Shown here one piece after another: positions 25,539 to 35,400 of a DNA stretch of 64,000 bases. A model generated the notes under the pieces. That model had not been told where the DNA came from. It worked only from the letters and a program-made list of their open reading frames with translations, and did no database searches. The DNA comes from an uncultured Thiothrix sp. Its GTDB lineage: Bacteria; Pseudomonadota; Gammaproteobacteria; Thiotrichales; Thiotrichaceae. How positions within the stretch are numbered: the stretch's first letter is position 1; each line of letters opens with the position of its first letter. Made by a program: the position numbers and the translations under genes. The stretch is taken from contig NZ_CALMZC010000020.1 in the NCBI RefSeq assembly GCF_937873765.1, positions 1 to 64,000 of the forward strand. The letters are read 5' to 3'.

Positions 25539-27956
25539 TTAAGCTCGTAAATAACTTAAGTGTGGATCGAATAAAGCCTCAGTTATCACGGTGGCAGGGC
25601 GCTTTTTACCTAATAGCTCAATCTCTACTTGTGTACCAGCTTGAATCAAATCTGGTGGTAAGAAGCCTATCGCCACTGATTTTTGCGCCCAATGTGCATA
25701 ACCACCCGACGTCACCGCACCCACAATTTTGCCATGATGCCAAATCGGTTCATCCGCATGGACATCAGCATCAGTATCCTCAAGGATGAAGGTGGTAAGT
25801 TTACGTTTTACACCTTGAGCCTTCTCTGCCAAGGCTGCAGCTTTGCCAATAAAATCGGCAGGTTTGTTATAGGCGACAAAGCGACTTAAGCCCGTTTCGA
25901 GTGGGGTATAATCCGGTTTAAATTCCCGTAGCCATGAGCCAAAACTTTTTTCTAAGCGCAAGCTCATCATTGCACGCATCCCGAAGGGTTTAAGATTGAA
26001 CTCTTGGCCTGCTTCAGCGAGGGCTGCATATAAAGCGAGCTGTTGGCTGTTATCCACATAGATTTCATAGCCTTGATCGCCGGTATAACTCACTCGTTGT
26101 ACAATAGCATCCGTTAAGCCAACTTCACCTTGGCGTACACTCATAAACGGGAAAGCTGTGGTACTGAGGTCAATATTGGTGACTTTGCTTAAAAGCGCGC
26201 GCGCTTTAGGCCCTGCGATTTGGAAGCCGATCCGTTGCAGGGAAATATTGCGCAGCTCCACACCGGATTCGAGTAAGTGCTGTTCAAACCAACGCTGATG
26301 ATAAGCTTGTGCGCCATAGGAGGCCGTGAGTTGGAACTGGTTTTCCGCTAAGCAGCTAATCGTAAAATCGCCAATAATCCGCCCTTTGGGACTCAACAGC
26401 GGCGACAAACTCAAGCGCCCGATTTCCGGAATACGCCCCGCCATTATCCCATCTAACCATTCACGTGCTTTGCTGCCAGTGACAAGAAATTTACTGAAAT
26501 TATGAATTTCGTTTATGCCCACATGGTTGCGTACATGACGGCATTCTTCGCCGATGGTATCGAAAGCATTAGAGCGCACGAAGGTTGGGGTTTCATAGCG
26601 TGGTTCGGCTTCACGAGCGAAATAGTTCACATGCTCTAAGCCATGGCCTTGGCCGAAGACTGCACCTTGTTCTTTCCACAGGCTATACATCGGCGTGGTA
26701 TGCAAAGGACGTCCAGCAGGGCGCTCTTCATTCGGGAAGGAAATCGAGAAGCGTTTTTGGTAGTTTTCAGTGACTTTTTTGCGGGTATAAGCACGAGTGG
26801 CGAATTTGCCAAAGCGCGCCACATCCATCGCAAACACATCACGTGAAGGCTCACCTTCAACCATCCATTCCGCTAGTGTTAAGCCGACACCTCCTCCTTG
26901 GCTGAAACCCGCCATCACTGCACAAGCTGACCAGAAATTGCGTAACCCACCCACAGGCCCCACCAAGGGATTGCCATCGGGAGCGAAAGTAAAGGGGCCA
27001 TTGATAATGGTTTTAATCCCTGCCGTACCCAAAACAGGATAACGGTTACATGCAAATTCTAACGATTCACTAATCCGATCTAATTGATTAGGGAGTAATT
27101 CATGGCCGAAATCCCAAGAGGTCACATCGACTGCCCAAGGATCGCAACGTTGCTCATAGAAGCCAATGACTAAGCCACGTCCCTCCTGACGTAGATAACT
27201 TTCGCCCGCTGGATCCATCACGTGTGGCAATTCGGAGCCATGGTTATATACTTCGGGAATTTCATCGGTGACTAGATATTGATGCTCCATCGGATGCAGA
27301 GGTAGCTCAATCCCGACCATGCGCCCGACTTCACGTGCCCATAAACCTGCTGCATTCACCACATGCTCAGCAATCAAGTTGCCCTTATTCGTGACCACTT
27401 CCCAACTGCCATCAGGGCGTGGATTTAAGGCTTCAACTTTGGTATGCAGATAAATCTCTGCCCCTCGTTTTTTCGCCGCAATCGCATAAGCATGCGTTGT
27501 GCCATAAGGGTCAAGGTGACCGTCTAGTGGATCGTATAAGCCCCCAATGACACCATCGGTATTGGTAATGGGCGAAAGTTGACGAATTTCTTCAGGGCCA
27601 ATAATCTCAGTGTGTAAGCCCATGTATTGATGCTTAGCGCGCTCCGCTTTCAAGTAGTCCATACGCTCAGGCGTGGTCGCTAGGGTAATCCCACCCACAT
27701 GATGCAATCCGCAAGCTTGCCCAGAAATCTGCTCCAGTTCGCGATACAAATTAATCGTATAGCCTTGCAAAGCGGCCATATTGGTATCGGCATTTAGGGT
27801 ATGAAAACCGCCCGCCGCGTGCCAAGTCGAGCCAGAGGTTAATTCGGAGCGCTCGATTAGAGCAAGATCTGTCCAGCCTAATTTAGTCAGATGGTATAAA
27901 ACACTCGCGCCCACAACACCACCGCCAATCACAGCGACTCTAACATGTGATTTCAT
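25539..27956 (-). CDS. Dimethylglycine/sarcosine dehydrogenase-like FAD-GcvT protein
   Basis: The 805-residue two-domain enzyme carries in its N-terminal half the DAO Rossmann motif VAVIGGGVVGASVLYHLTKLGW (7-28). It also has SGSTWHAAGGFHT, whose His binds FAD covalently in dimethylglycine and sarcosine dehydrogenases. The C-terminal half (about 420-805) is a GcvT/aminomethyltransferase domain that passes the released C1 unit to tetrahydrofolate (NHVGINEIHNFSKFLVTG…, FGMRAMMSLRLEKSFGSW, YKPADFIGKAAAL-like segment). The likely reaction is oxidative N-demethylation of a secondary or tertiary N-methylamine. It sits between an MttB-family gene and a PhnD-like gene in one operon. The precise substrate is open. 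Confidence 0.88.
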   Translation of the reverse strand: MKSHVRVAVIGGGVVGASVLYHLTKLGWTDLALIERSELTSGSTWHAAGGFHTLNADTNMAALQGYTINLYRELEQISGQACGLHHVGGITLATTPERMDYLKAERAKHQYMGLHTEIIGPEEIRQLSPITNTDGVIGGLYDPLDGHLDPYGTTHAYAIAAKKRGAEIYLHTKVEALNPRPDGSWEVVTNKGNLIAEHVVNAAGLWAREVGRMVGIELPLHPMEHQYLVTDEIPEVYNHGSELPHVMDPAGESYLRQEGRGLVIGFYEQRCDPWAVDVTSWDFGHELLPNQLDRISESLEFACNRYPVLGTAGIKTIINGPFTFAPDGNPLVGPVGGLRNFWSACAVMAGFSQGGGVGLTLAEWMVEGEPSRDVFAMDVARFGKFATRAYTRKKVTENYQKRFSISFPNEERPAGRPLHTTPMYSLWKEQGAVFGQGHGLEHVNYFAREAEPRYETPTFVRSNAFDTIGEECRHVRNHVGINEIHNFSKFLVTGSKAREWLDGIMAGRIPEIGRLSLSPLLSPKGRIIGDFTISCLAENQFQLTASYGAQAYHQRWFEQHLLESGVELRNISLQRIGFQIAGPKARALLSKVTNIDLSTTAFPFMSVRQGEVGLTDAIVQRVSYTGDQGYEIYVDNSQQLALYAALAEAGQEFNLKPFGMRAMMSLRLEKSFGSWLREFKPDYTPLETGLSRFVAYNKPADFIGKAAALAEKAQGVKRKLTTFILEDTDADVHADEPIWHHGKIVGAVTSGGYAHWAQKSVAIGFLPPDLIQAGTQVEIELLGKKRPATVITEALFDPHLSYLRA

Positions 27957-27968
27957 AAAGCATCCTTC

Positions 27969-29543
27969 TTAAAAGTCTGTTGCCACGCCACCTTCACTTT
28001 TACGCCGTGCGACAAAAGCGTCTAACTCTTCGCGAATCGCAGCGTCTAAGGGTGGTGGTTCATAATGTTGCAGAATCTGTTTATACAACTGGTGTGCATG
28101 CTCGTAAGTGGTCGGGCTGCCTGCTTCTTGCCAAGTCTCGAAGTTACGCCAATCGGACACTAGCGGTGCATAGAAGGCCTCTTTGTAACGTGCCATCGTG
28201 TGAGCTGTACCAAAATAGTGACCGCCGGGGCCAACATCTTTGACGGCTTCAAGTGCCAGTGTCGCCTCATCCACCGTGACACCTTGTAGATAGACAGCCA
28301 TCATTTGCAGTAAATCAGCATCAATGATGAGCTTTTCAAACGAGGCACATAGACCACCCTCTAACCAACCCGCGCCATGCATTAAGAAATTCGCACCACC
28401 CATAATCGCGCCCCACAAAGCCATGGTGGATTCATAAGCGGCTTGGGCATCCACAGTATTCGAAGCACAGACATTGGAGGAGCGGAAGGGAATTTGATAA
28501 TGGCGAGCTAATTGACCGCTGATTTGCGCGGCCAACACATATTCGGGTGTACCAAAGGCTGGAGCACCGGATTTCATATCGACATTCGAGGTGAAGCCCC
28601 CATAAACCGCTGGCGCACCACGGCGTACCATTTGTGTGAAAGCAATACCTGCTAAGGCTTCCGCATTTTGCTGAGCAATCGCGCCTGCTAAGGTGACGGG
28701 AGCCATCGCGCCTGCCAAGGTAAACGGCGTGAGCATAACGACTTGATTCCGCGCCGACATTTCCATAATGCCTTGCAGCATGGGTTGGTCAAGGCGCAGG
28801 GGCGAGCTGGAATTGATAATGGTAAATAAACTGGGTTCTTGCTCGAGGTGCTCATGACTAATCCCACGGGCAATCCGGGCAATTTCAATCCCGTCACGAT
28901 TCCGCTGCCGTCCTAGCGAATACGCATGAAATACTTTATCGGTTAAGGTCACACAATCAGCTAAACAATCCAAATGGCGCACCGAAGCATGAATATCCAC
29001 TGGCTCTACCGGATAGCCGCCTGTGAATTGCAGAATGTTAAAACTCTGCATCAAGCGTAGAAAGTTTTGATAATCGGCATGATTACCCGCACGGCGACCC
29101 CCATCCATGCTACTGGCATTCGGTGCACTGGCGACCGTGCCGAAACTGGTAAAGTTTTTACCGATTTGTAAATGATGAGCTGGATTACGGGCATGTAGCG
29201 TAAAACTTTCAGGTACGCTGGCAAGGTAATGCATGATCAGATGGCGATCAAAATGAACCCGATGACTACCTTCGGTGACTTTTGCACCGCATTGCTTCAT
29301 CAAAGCGCGTGCATCCTCATCTAAAATATCCATGCCAACTTCTTCGAGAATACGCATGGAGGCATGATGAATCTGCTCGATTTGTTCTTCGTAGATAATT
29401 TCGATGGGTTTGTAAGGATTTTTGAGGATTTGCCACGGTAACTGCTGGAGTTGCGAGCTAGTGCTGGTTTCTGGTCGCTTGCTGCGGCGTGGGCGAGCTT
29501 TAACAGAAGCAGTTTCGGCAGAAACGGCGGATTCTTGGCTCAT
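27969..29543 (-). CDS. Trimethylamine/glycine betaine methyltransferase family protein (MttB superfamily)
   Basis: The 524-residue MttB-family (COG5598) TIM-barrel protein shows HASMRILEEVGMDILDEDARALMKQCGAKV, LHARNPAHHLQIGKNFTSFGTVASAPNASSMDGGRRAG and ASNTVDAQAAYESTMALWGAIMGGANFLMHGAGWLEGGLCASFEKLIID. There is no in-frame amber codon, so it is the non-pyrrolysine type, like the glycine betaine methyltransferase MtgB rather than true MttB. A basic tail (KARPRRSKRP) precedes the fold. I start at the ATG at 29543 with GGAGAG before it; a GTG nine bases upstream is also open. No corrinoid (MttC-type) protein is nearby, so its methyl acceptor is unclear. Confidence 0.88.
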   Translation of the reverse strand: MSQESAVSAETASVKARPRRSKRPETSTSSQLQQLPWQILKNPYKPIEIIYEEQIEQIHHASMRILEEVGMDILDEDARALMKQCGAKVTEGSHRVHFDRHLIMHYLASVPESFTLHARNPAHHLQIGKNFTSFGTVASAPNASSMDGGRRAGNHADYQNFLRLMQSFNILQFTGGYPVEPVDIHASVRHLDCLADCVTLTDKVFHAYSLGRQRNRDGIEIARIARGISHEHLEQEPSLFTIINSSSPLRLDQPMLQGIMEMSARNQVVMLTPFTLAGAMAPVTLAGAIAQQNAEALAGIAFTQMVRRGAPAVYGGFTSNVDMKSGAPAFGTPEYVLAAQISGQLARHYQIPFRSSNVCASNTVDAQAAYESTMALWGAIMGGANFLMHGAGWLEGGLCASFEKLIIDADLLQMMAVYLQGVTVDEATLALEAVKDVGPGGHYFGTAHTMARYKEAFYAPLVSDWRNFETWQEAGSPTTYEHAHQLYKQILQHYEPPPLDAAIREELDAFVARRKSEGGVATDF

Positions 29544-29606
29544 AAAATACACTCTCCACTAGAAAAGGTTGAGCGCCAATCAGAGTGAGATGGTGACGGT
29601 GCTGCT

Positions 29607-30227
29607 TCACTCCGAGTTGTTCGGCAGTGTCTTTGCTAAATACTGCTGGAAACGGGTTTCATCGATTTTTTCGCCGGTGAATACCCAAAAATACTCCCGA
29701 TAAAGCCTTAAGCGCTGCGCTAAATCTTCGCCTAGGTCTAAGGCGTAATAGCCCACTTGGGTAAAATAAAAAACACGGGCGCGAATCATCGCTTCTGCGT
29801 GCCCACAGCCATGCTCTGCAAACATTTTTTGGAAAGCGCGCAACCGTTTTTGATCTTCTTCATGTACCAATTGACCGATTTTGGAGTCATGTGCTCCCCA
29901 ATTGCGCATCGCAGTGTCTAAAGCTGGATCGAAGAGGTTTTCATTAGTCCAACAATCAGCTATCGCTAACATGCGATCCGTAAAATCATCACTACTTGCA
30001 CAGGCAGCTAATAATTCACCGGTGTTTTTTTGCTGCCAGACAGCTATTAAAGCCTGCAATAACTCGTCGCGATTTTTAAAGTGCCAATAAAAGCTACCCC
30101 GCGTGATTCCCAGATTCTCGGCTAGAGTTAGGACGCGTACCCGCTCCACGCCTTCTTGAGTGAATACGGTGTACGCAGCCCTAATCCAGTCTTGACGTTC
30201 AAGGTTAGCGCGGTTTTCATCGCTCAT
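29607..30227 (-). CDS. TetR/AcrR-family regulator
   Basis: The 206-residue repressor has an N-terminal TetR helix-turn-helix (DWIRAAYTVFTQEGVERVRVLTLAENLGITRGSFYWHFKNRDELLQALI, about 10-60). Its helical ligand domain has WGAHDSKIGQLV. I use the ATG at 30227 preceded by AGAGAGAAAGGC; an upstream ATG at 30260 lies within the inverted repeat and is unlikely. It heads the mttB-type operon, 54 bases before it, and is divergent from the FAD oxidoreductase. The promoter between them is overlapped by an 8-bp inverted repeat, so it probably controls both. Confidence 0.85.
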   Translation of the reverse strand: MSDENRANLERQDWIRAAYTVFTQEGVERVRVLTLAENLGITRGSFYWHFKNRDELLQALIAVWQQKNTGELLAACASSDDFTDRMLAIADCWTNENLFDPALDTAMRNWGAHDSKIGQLVHEEDQKRLRAFQKMFAEHGCGHAEAMIRARVFYFTQVGYYALDLGEDLAQRLRLYREYFWVFTGEKIDETRFQQYLAKTLPNNSE

Positions 30228-30254
30228 GCCTTTCTCTCTACTCTCTCTATTGCT

Positions 30255-30299
30255 TAACATACACTATTGTATTGACAACTCCAAACACTAATGTATGTT
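30255..30299. promoter_or_regulatory. TetR operator over the FAD-oxidoreductase promoter
   Basis: AACATACA (30255-30262) and TGTATGTT (30292-30299) are a perfect 8-bp inverted repeat. They bracket a sigma-70 promoter, TTGACA (30272-30277) and TATGTT (30294-30299) with 16-base spacing, reading toward 30369. A second small inverted repeat (ATACA-CTAT-TGTAT) lies at the left side. The arrangement fits repression by the adjacent TetR protein. Confidence 0.6.
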
Positions 30300-30368
30300 G
30301 AAGCAAAAATAGTTTAGAACCGAAGATTGACTCAGCCGCCACCAAGATTTGGCAAGGAGATTAGCAGC

Positions 30369-31673
30369 ATGAGCAAACAATATGACGCGATTATTATCGG
30401 TGCTGGCATCATAGGCGCAGCGATTGGTTTAGAGCTCGCGCGTCGCGGCTGGAAAACCCTGAATGTGGACAAATTAGGGGCGGCTGGTTTTGGTTCCACG
30501 TCCAATTCTAGTGCTATCATTCGTACCTACTATTCAACCCTAGATGGTACGGCCATGGCTTATGAAGGTTACCATTATTGGCGGGATTGGGCGAAATATA
30601 TAGGTGTAGAGGACGAATCCGGCCTTGCCCAATTTCATGAATGTGGCTGTTTAGTGATGAAAGTAGAACACAATGGCTATTTAGAAAAAGCCATGCAACT
30701 TTCTAAGGACTTAGGGATTCCTTATCGTGAAATTAGCCCGGAGGAATTGCAGGCGTTTATTCCGGGCTATGATGCGCGTTTGTATTACCCACCAAAACGC
30801 CCCGACCAAGAGGGTTTTGCTGAGCCGACCACTGGCACTCTGCGTGGGGCAGTGCATTGGCCGCAAGGTGGTTATGTGAACGATCCGCAATTGGCAGCGC
30901 ATAATTTGCAACGGGCGACTGAAGCAGCCGGTGGAGCTTTCCGTTTCAATGCTGAAGTAGTGGATATTCGCCAAGCGAATGGGCGTGTTTGTGGTATTAC
31001 CTTAAAAAATGGCGAACAGATTGATGCACCCGTGGTTGTGAATGTAGGTGGTCCACACTCATCGAAAATTAATGCTTTAGTCGGTTTGGCAGATAAGATG
31101 AAAATGAGCACTCGTGCGCTTCGCCAAGAGATCCCGCATGTACCGCCACCGCTGCATTATGATTATGTGAAACTAGGTAAGGTAACTTCAGATAGTGATG
31201 TCGCTGTTTATAGTCGCCCTGCGAGTGGTGGGATGATGCTGTTGGGTAGTGAAGACCCAGAGTGTGATCCAAAAGAGTGGGTTGACCCTGATACCATGAA
31301 TCGTGATCTAAGTGAACATGCGGTCACGCATATTATGCGGATGGCGCAGCGCTATCCGGAGTTAGGTATTCCTAACCAAGTACGCGGCACGGTAGAGGCT
31401 TATGATGTCACTGAGGATTGGATTCCCATTTACGATAAAACTGATTTGCCCGGCTATTATATTGCGATTGGCACGAGCGGTAATCAGTTCAAGAATACCG
31501 CTGTGGCGGGCAAGATGATGGCAACGCTAATTACTGCCTGTGAAGCAGGGCAAGATCACGACCAAGACCCTGTGCAGTATACGATGGAATATCTGGGGCG
31601 TACTTTGAGTATTGGCTTCTATTCCCGCAATCGGGCGATTAATCAGGAGAGTAGTTTTTCGGTGTTGGGGTAG
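30369..31673 (+). CDS. FAD-dependent oxidoreductase (DAO/SoxB type)
   Basis: The 434-residue D-amino-acid-oxidase-fold protein shows YDAIIIGAGIIGAAIGLELARRGW (4-27), SNSSAIIRTYYS and, near the end, GYYIAIGTSGNQFKNTAVAGKMM. It resembles sarcosine oxidase beta-type and glycine-betaine-cluster oxidoreductases. It would oxidise an N-methyl or primary amine in the same pathway as the divergent MttB/DMGDH operon. I chose the ATG at 30369, after AAGGAG. The last 64 bases (31610-31673) are repeated at 37401-37464, where the same C-terminal peptide is encoded; see the repeat entries. Confidence 0.88.
   Translation: MSKQYDAIIIGAGIIGAAIGLELARRGWKTLNVDKLGAAGFGSTSNSSAIIRTYYSTLDGTAMAYEGYHYWRDWAKYIGVEDESGLAQFHECGCLVMKVEHNGYLEKAMQLSKDLGIPYREISPEELQAFIPGYDARLYYPPKRPDQEGFAEPTTGTLRGAVHWPQGGYVNDPQLAAHNLQRATEAAGGAFRFNAEVVDIRQANGRVCGITLKNGEQIDAPVVVNVGGPHSSKINALVGLADKMKMSTRALRQEIPHVPPPLHYDYVKLGKVTSDSDVAVYSRPASGGMMLLGSEDPECDPKEWVDPDTMNRDLSEHAVTHIMRMAQRYPELGIPNQVRGTVEAYDVTEDWIPIYDKTDLPGYYIAIGTSGNQFKNTAVAGKMMATLITACEAGQDHDQDPVQYTMEYLGRTLSIGFYSRNRAINQESSFSVLG
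31610..31673 (+). repeat. Direct repeat, inner copy: 3' end of the FAD oxidoreductase gene
   Basis: This copy is the final 64 bases of the FAD oxidoreductase gene, encoding IGFYSRNRAINQESSFSVLG and the TAG stop. It matches 37401-37464 at 60 of 64 positions. It contains TCCCG-CAAT-CGGG, a short inverted repeat like a recombinase core. It bounds the left side of a 5.8-kb insert. Confidence 0.9.
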
Positions 31674-31720
31674 TGCAGCCTTCGCCTGTACTTTTATCCA
31701 GCAGGGTTCGTTAAGCGAGG

Positions 31721-31741
31721 GCAAATCAGGGGGGGATTTGC
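31721..31741. other. Hairpin at the left edge of the insert
   Basis: GCAAATC (31721-31727) and GATTTGC (31735-31741) form a perfect 7-bp stem with an AGGGGGG loop, between the FAD oxidoreductase stop and the antitoxin gene. It could end the upstream transcript or be part of the insert end. Confidence 0.5.
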
Positions 31742-31797
31742 TACAGTGTGAAGTCGGCTCATATGTTAGTTTAGTGATTTTTGAGGGAATAACGCTC

Positions 31798-32031
31798 ATG
31801 TTACAAACCATTGAGGCTATGCTCGAACCAAATGGAGTTATTCATTGGCTGGAAAAGGTGAATATTAGCCGGCCGACGAAAATTCTGGTGACATTTCTCG
31901 CTCCTACCAATGCACAAGAAATTGATAATATTGAAGATTTGTTCGGCATCCTAACGGCATCGCAGGGCGTTAGTCTGGAAGCAATGGATCTAGCCATTCG
32001 TGAACGCGTTAGCCAGCATGATTTCGATTGA
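31798..32031 (+). CDS. Antitoxin-like protein of a PIN toxin pair
   Basis: The 77-residue protein (MLQTIEAMLEPNGVIHWLEK…RPTKILVTFLAP…) resembles the small antitoxins placed upstream of PIN toxins in cyanobacteria and Thiothrix-like bacteria. It has an N-terminal 'TIEAxxxxxGxIxxLE' strand pair and a helical acidic tail that would block the toxin. GAGGGAAT precedes the ATG at 31798. Its stop lies 14 bases inside the toxin gene, the usual toxin-antitoxin overlap. Family assignment is by pattern and neighbour. Confidence 0.65.
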   Translation: MLQTIEAMLEPNGVIHWLEKVNISRPTKILVTFLAPTNAQEIDNIEDLFGILTASQGVSLEAMDLAIRERVSQHDFD

Positions 32032-32428
32032 TACCAATGTCTGCGTTCGTATTTTGATCAATGATGCTTCTGAGCCAGAACAGAGTCTGCTTGCGCGTGC
32101 CTTGGCAAAGACGGCAGGGAGCGTGTTTGTCAGTCAGATTGTGCAGGTTGAAACGGTTTAGGTGTTGGAAAGTGCTTATGGTTTTGAAAAATCGCAGGTC
32201 TTGGCTGTGCTACAAGCCATGCTTGCCAATAAATCGTGGGTACTGCAACACGCGGACTGTTTTGTGGCGGCACTGGAGCAGTTTGCCAGCAGTAATGCAG
32301 GTTTTGCGGATTGTCTGATCCTCGCGGCAAGTCAGCAGGAAAACTTGGCACTTTGGACATTTGATCGCAAGTTGGGGAAATTGCAAGGAGTACAGCGTTT
32401 AACCGCAGAGATGTTGAAAGGCGAGTAA
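32018..32428 (+). pseudogene. VapC-like PIN-domain toxin interrupted by an amber codon
   Basis: From the ATG at 32018 the frame encodes MISIDTNVCVRILIND…VSQIVQVETV. It then meets TAG at codon 48 (32159-32161) and continues in frame as VLESAYGF…FADCLILAASQ…LWTFDRKLGKLQGV to 32428. The conserved PIN acidic residues (Asp5, the Glu of VETV, the Asp of FADC and the Asp of FDRKL) are all present. Homologous toxins have a Trp at the stop position (ETVWVLE), so a single TGG-to-TAG change explains the break. Reinitiation at the GTG at 32162 would give only the C-terminal half. The toxin is probably dead unless the amber is suppressed. An assembly error is possible. Confidence 0.8.
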
Positions 32429-32441
32429 GCATTCTGGGACA

Positions 32442-35400
32442 TTACCCGCCCACATACGGCTCTACCCAGCCGTCTTCGCCGGGGGCTGGCAAATCTGGGC
32501 AAGTTTTCTGGTAGGGCAATGCATCACCGATGAAGCGTTGCCATTCGGCAAGGCTGAAATTGCGGTTGACGATGGAGCAGGCTTTTTTTGCCCAGCTTTC
32601 GGGGTCTGCATCCCAAAGCCGCAAGGTGGTGTCATCACTGCCACTGACCACGAATTTGCCATCCGGGCTGAATGCCACGTCATTAACCCCACTTTCATGC
32701 CCACGCCACGGTTCGCCGATAAATCGTCCGGTTACAGCATCCCATAAACGCAATGTGTTACCGCCGCCACTGATTATATATTCACCACTCGGAATAAATG
32801 AAATGCTATATACACCATCATTATTTCCATACCAAGGTTTACCTACGAATGCTTTGGTTTTAATATCCCATTTTTGTAGAGTGTTACTATCAATACCCTC
32901 ACCAAGTGCTGCAACAGTGCTAATTATTATATATTTGCCGTCAGGACTAAATGCGGCATCCTTCACAATTCCCTTGAGGTCTATTACATCAATAATTTTC
33001 CCTGTTTTTATATCCCATAGACGCAAAGTTCTGTCTGCTCCACCAGCACTGATCACATGATTTCCATCAGGACTAAATGCAACAGATTGAATTCTGTCTT
33101 CATGTCCACGCCAAGATTTCCCTATAATTTTTTGTTCTGATATATTCCATAAAGATAAAGTTTTATTCCAGTTTGCTCCGATTATAAATTTACTATCAGG
33201 ACTAAAAGCCAATGCGGAAATAGCACCGTAACTTGATTCTCTACTATCTTCCATCGGTAATTCGCTTAGAGGATCTCCTGTTATGCTATCCCATAGGCGT
33301 AAAGCATTATTCATGTCCCCGCTAGCTATATACTTACCATCAGGACTAACGGCTAAGGTAAGAACATAACTCGTACTGATCTGTTGTGCCTTACCGATAG
33401 TTTGATCTCTTAACATATCCCATAATCGCAAAGTTCCATCTTCGCTGCCACTGATCACATATTTCCCATCGTTGCTAAACACAACTGATCTAACACTCTT
33501 TTCATGACCAATCCATGATTTGCTTACAAGATGCTCATTTTCTAAGTCCCATGTTTTTAGAGACCAATCTGTTCCTCCACTTACTAAATGCTTGCCATCT
33601 GGACTAAATGCTAACGCTGAAACAGCACCTTCATGTCCACGCAGTGGTCTACTAATGGCTTTTCCTGTAAAAACATCCCATAACTGGATTATTCCACCAG
33701 AACTCCCACTGACCAGAGATTTTCTATTTGGACTAAATGCCAATGCTGAAATTTCACCCTCGTAATTAAATAAAGCTTCAGCAATAATTTTACCTTTTTC
33801 AATATCTAATATTTGTAATAATTTGTTCTCCTGGGCATTAACCATGTACCTGCCATCTGAACTAAATGATGTGTGACGACCATTTTTATCTCCTTGCCAT
33901 ATTTTTTTTATAGATTTCCCTGTTTCAACGCTCCATTTTTGTATTGAGTAATCAGATCCTTCACTAATCACATACTTGCCATCTTGTGTGAATTTCACAT
34001 ATCTAAAAAATTCTTTATGCAACCCCCAAGGTTTACCGATTTGTTTACCAGTTTCAACGTCCCATAATCGTAAATTTCCATCAGCACTTCCACTAATTAT
34101 TTGTTTTCCATTTGGACTAAATTCTACATCAAATATTATATTTTCATGCCCCAAAAGATGATGAATCGGCATTCCTGTTTCTACAAGCCACACTATCAAA
34201 GTATGATTTACGCCCCCACTAACAACTAGCTTGCCATCTGGACTAAAGGCTGTTGTTGAGACACCTTTTAAAATAGATCCATTCTTGTGCCCATGCCATG
34301 GTTGCCCTATAGCCTTACCTGTTTTAGCATCCCATAATTTTAATGTGTCATCTCTACTTGCACTGATTACAAACTTACCCTCGGGGTTAAAGGCAACATC
34401 CATAATATCTCCATTGTGTCCATACCATGTTTTTTCCAGGTTTTTAGCTAAGGTTAAACAATGGTGCAAAGCTGCTTTTGCTTCAATAGAAGTATTATTT
34501 TCATGAAATGCTTGAACAGCTAATAACATTCCATGAGTGAGATAACCATTTGCGAATGATGGTGAGTTTATTGCTGTTTCAGCCTGTGCTGCAAGTTTAC
34601 CAATAAATGCGGTTTTTGCTTGAAAATTGGCTTCTACCCGTTGCTGATTTGCTTCTTGTTCTTTCTGGATTGCAATTTGCTGTTGACGCTTTGCTTCTTG
34701 TTCTTTCTGGATTGCAATTTGCTGTTGACGCTTTGCTTCTTGGTTTTGCTGAACGGCTATTTCACGTTGTTGCACAGCCTCATTACGTTGCCAATAAGTA
34801 GCTAAAAAAACCAATAACAATATAAAAATAAAAGCAATTAAACCATTCCTCTTAATGCGTTTTTCACGCTGAGCTTTGGCTTGCTCATTTTGTTGTTGTT
34901 TGATGCCAGCAACAATAAACGCCCGTTCGTCTTGCCCAATCAGTAAGGAATCGGGGTGTTTATCCAATACCCGCTGCGCCTCTGCCAACCGTTTTTCCCG
35001 TAACAGACTACCGCTGACGTTGTTTTTCCATGCAGTAATACTGTCTTCCAAACGCAGTCGCCAGCTTTTAATTTCGCGGTTACTTTCCAACCAACCCCGC
35101 AGCCGTTGCCAGTCGCGGATCAGGGCTTCGTGCGCTACGGTGATGGTGGCTTGCCCGTGGTCGTCGTGGTCTTGGGTCAGCAGGCGTTCGTGCGTGACCA
35201 GTTGTGTCAGCAGTGCGTCGAGGGCTGCGGTGTATTGCGGTTGGCGGGTGTGGAGTTCTTGCAGGGTGACGGTGCGGCGTGTGTCTTCCTGCCCCTCATT
35301 GACCTGCACCAGTTCGACCATCAGCCATTCCATCAGGCGTTGCTGTTGGGGTTCGAGTTGCTGGTAAAACGCATCGGCTTTTTCGTTCAGCACGCCGCGC

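Noticed and set aside
27969-29543. Possible pyrrolysine-containing trimethylamine methyltransferase
   Set aside because: The frame has no internal TAG, so it is the non-pyrrolysine branch of the family.
34648-34743. CRISPR-like short repeats
   Set aside because: The units are directly adjacent with no spacers, and they code for coiled-coil heptads in frame.
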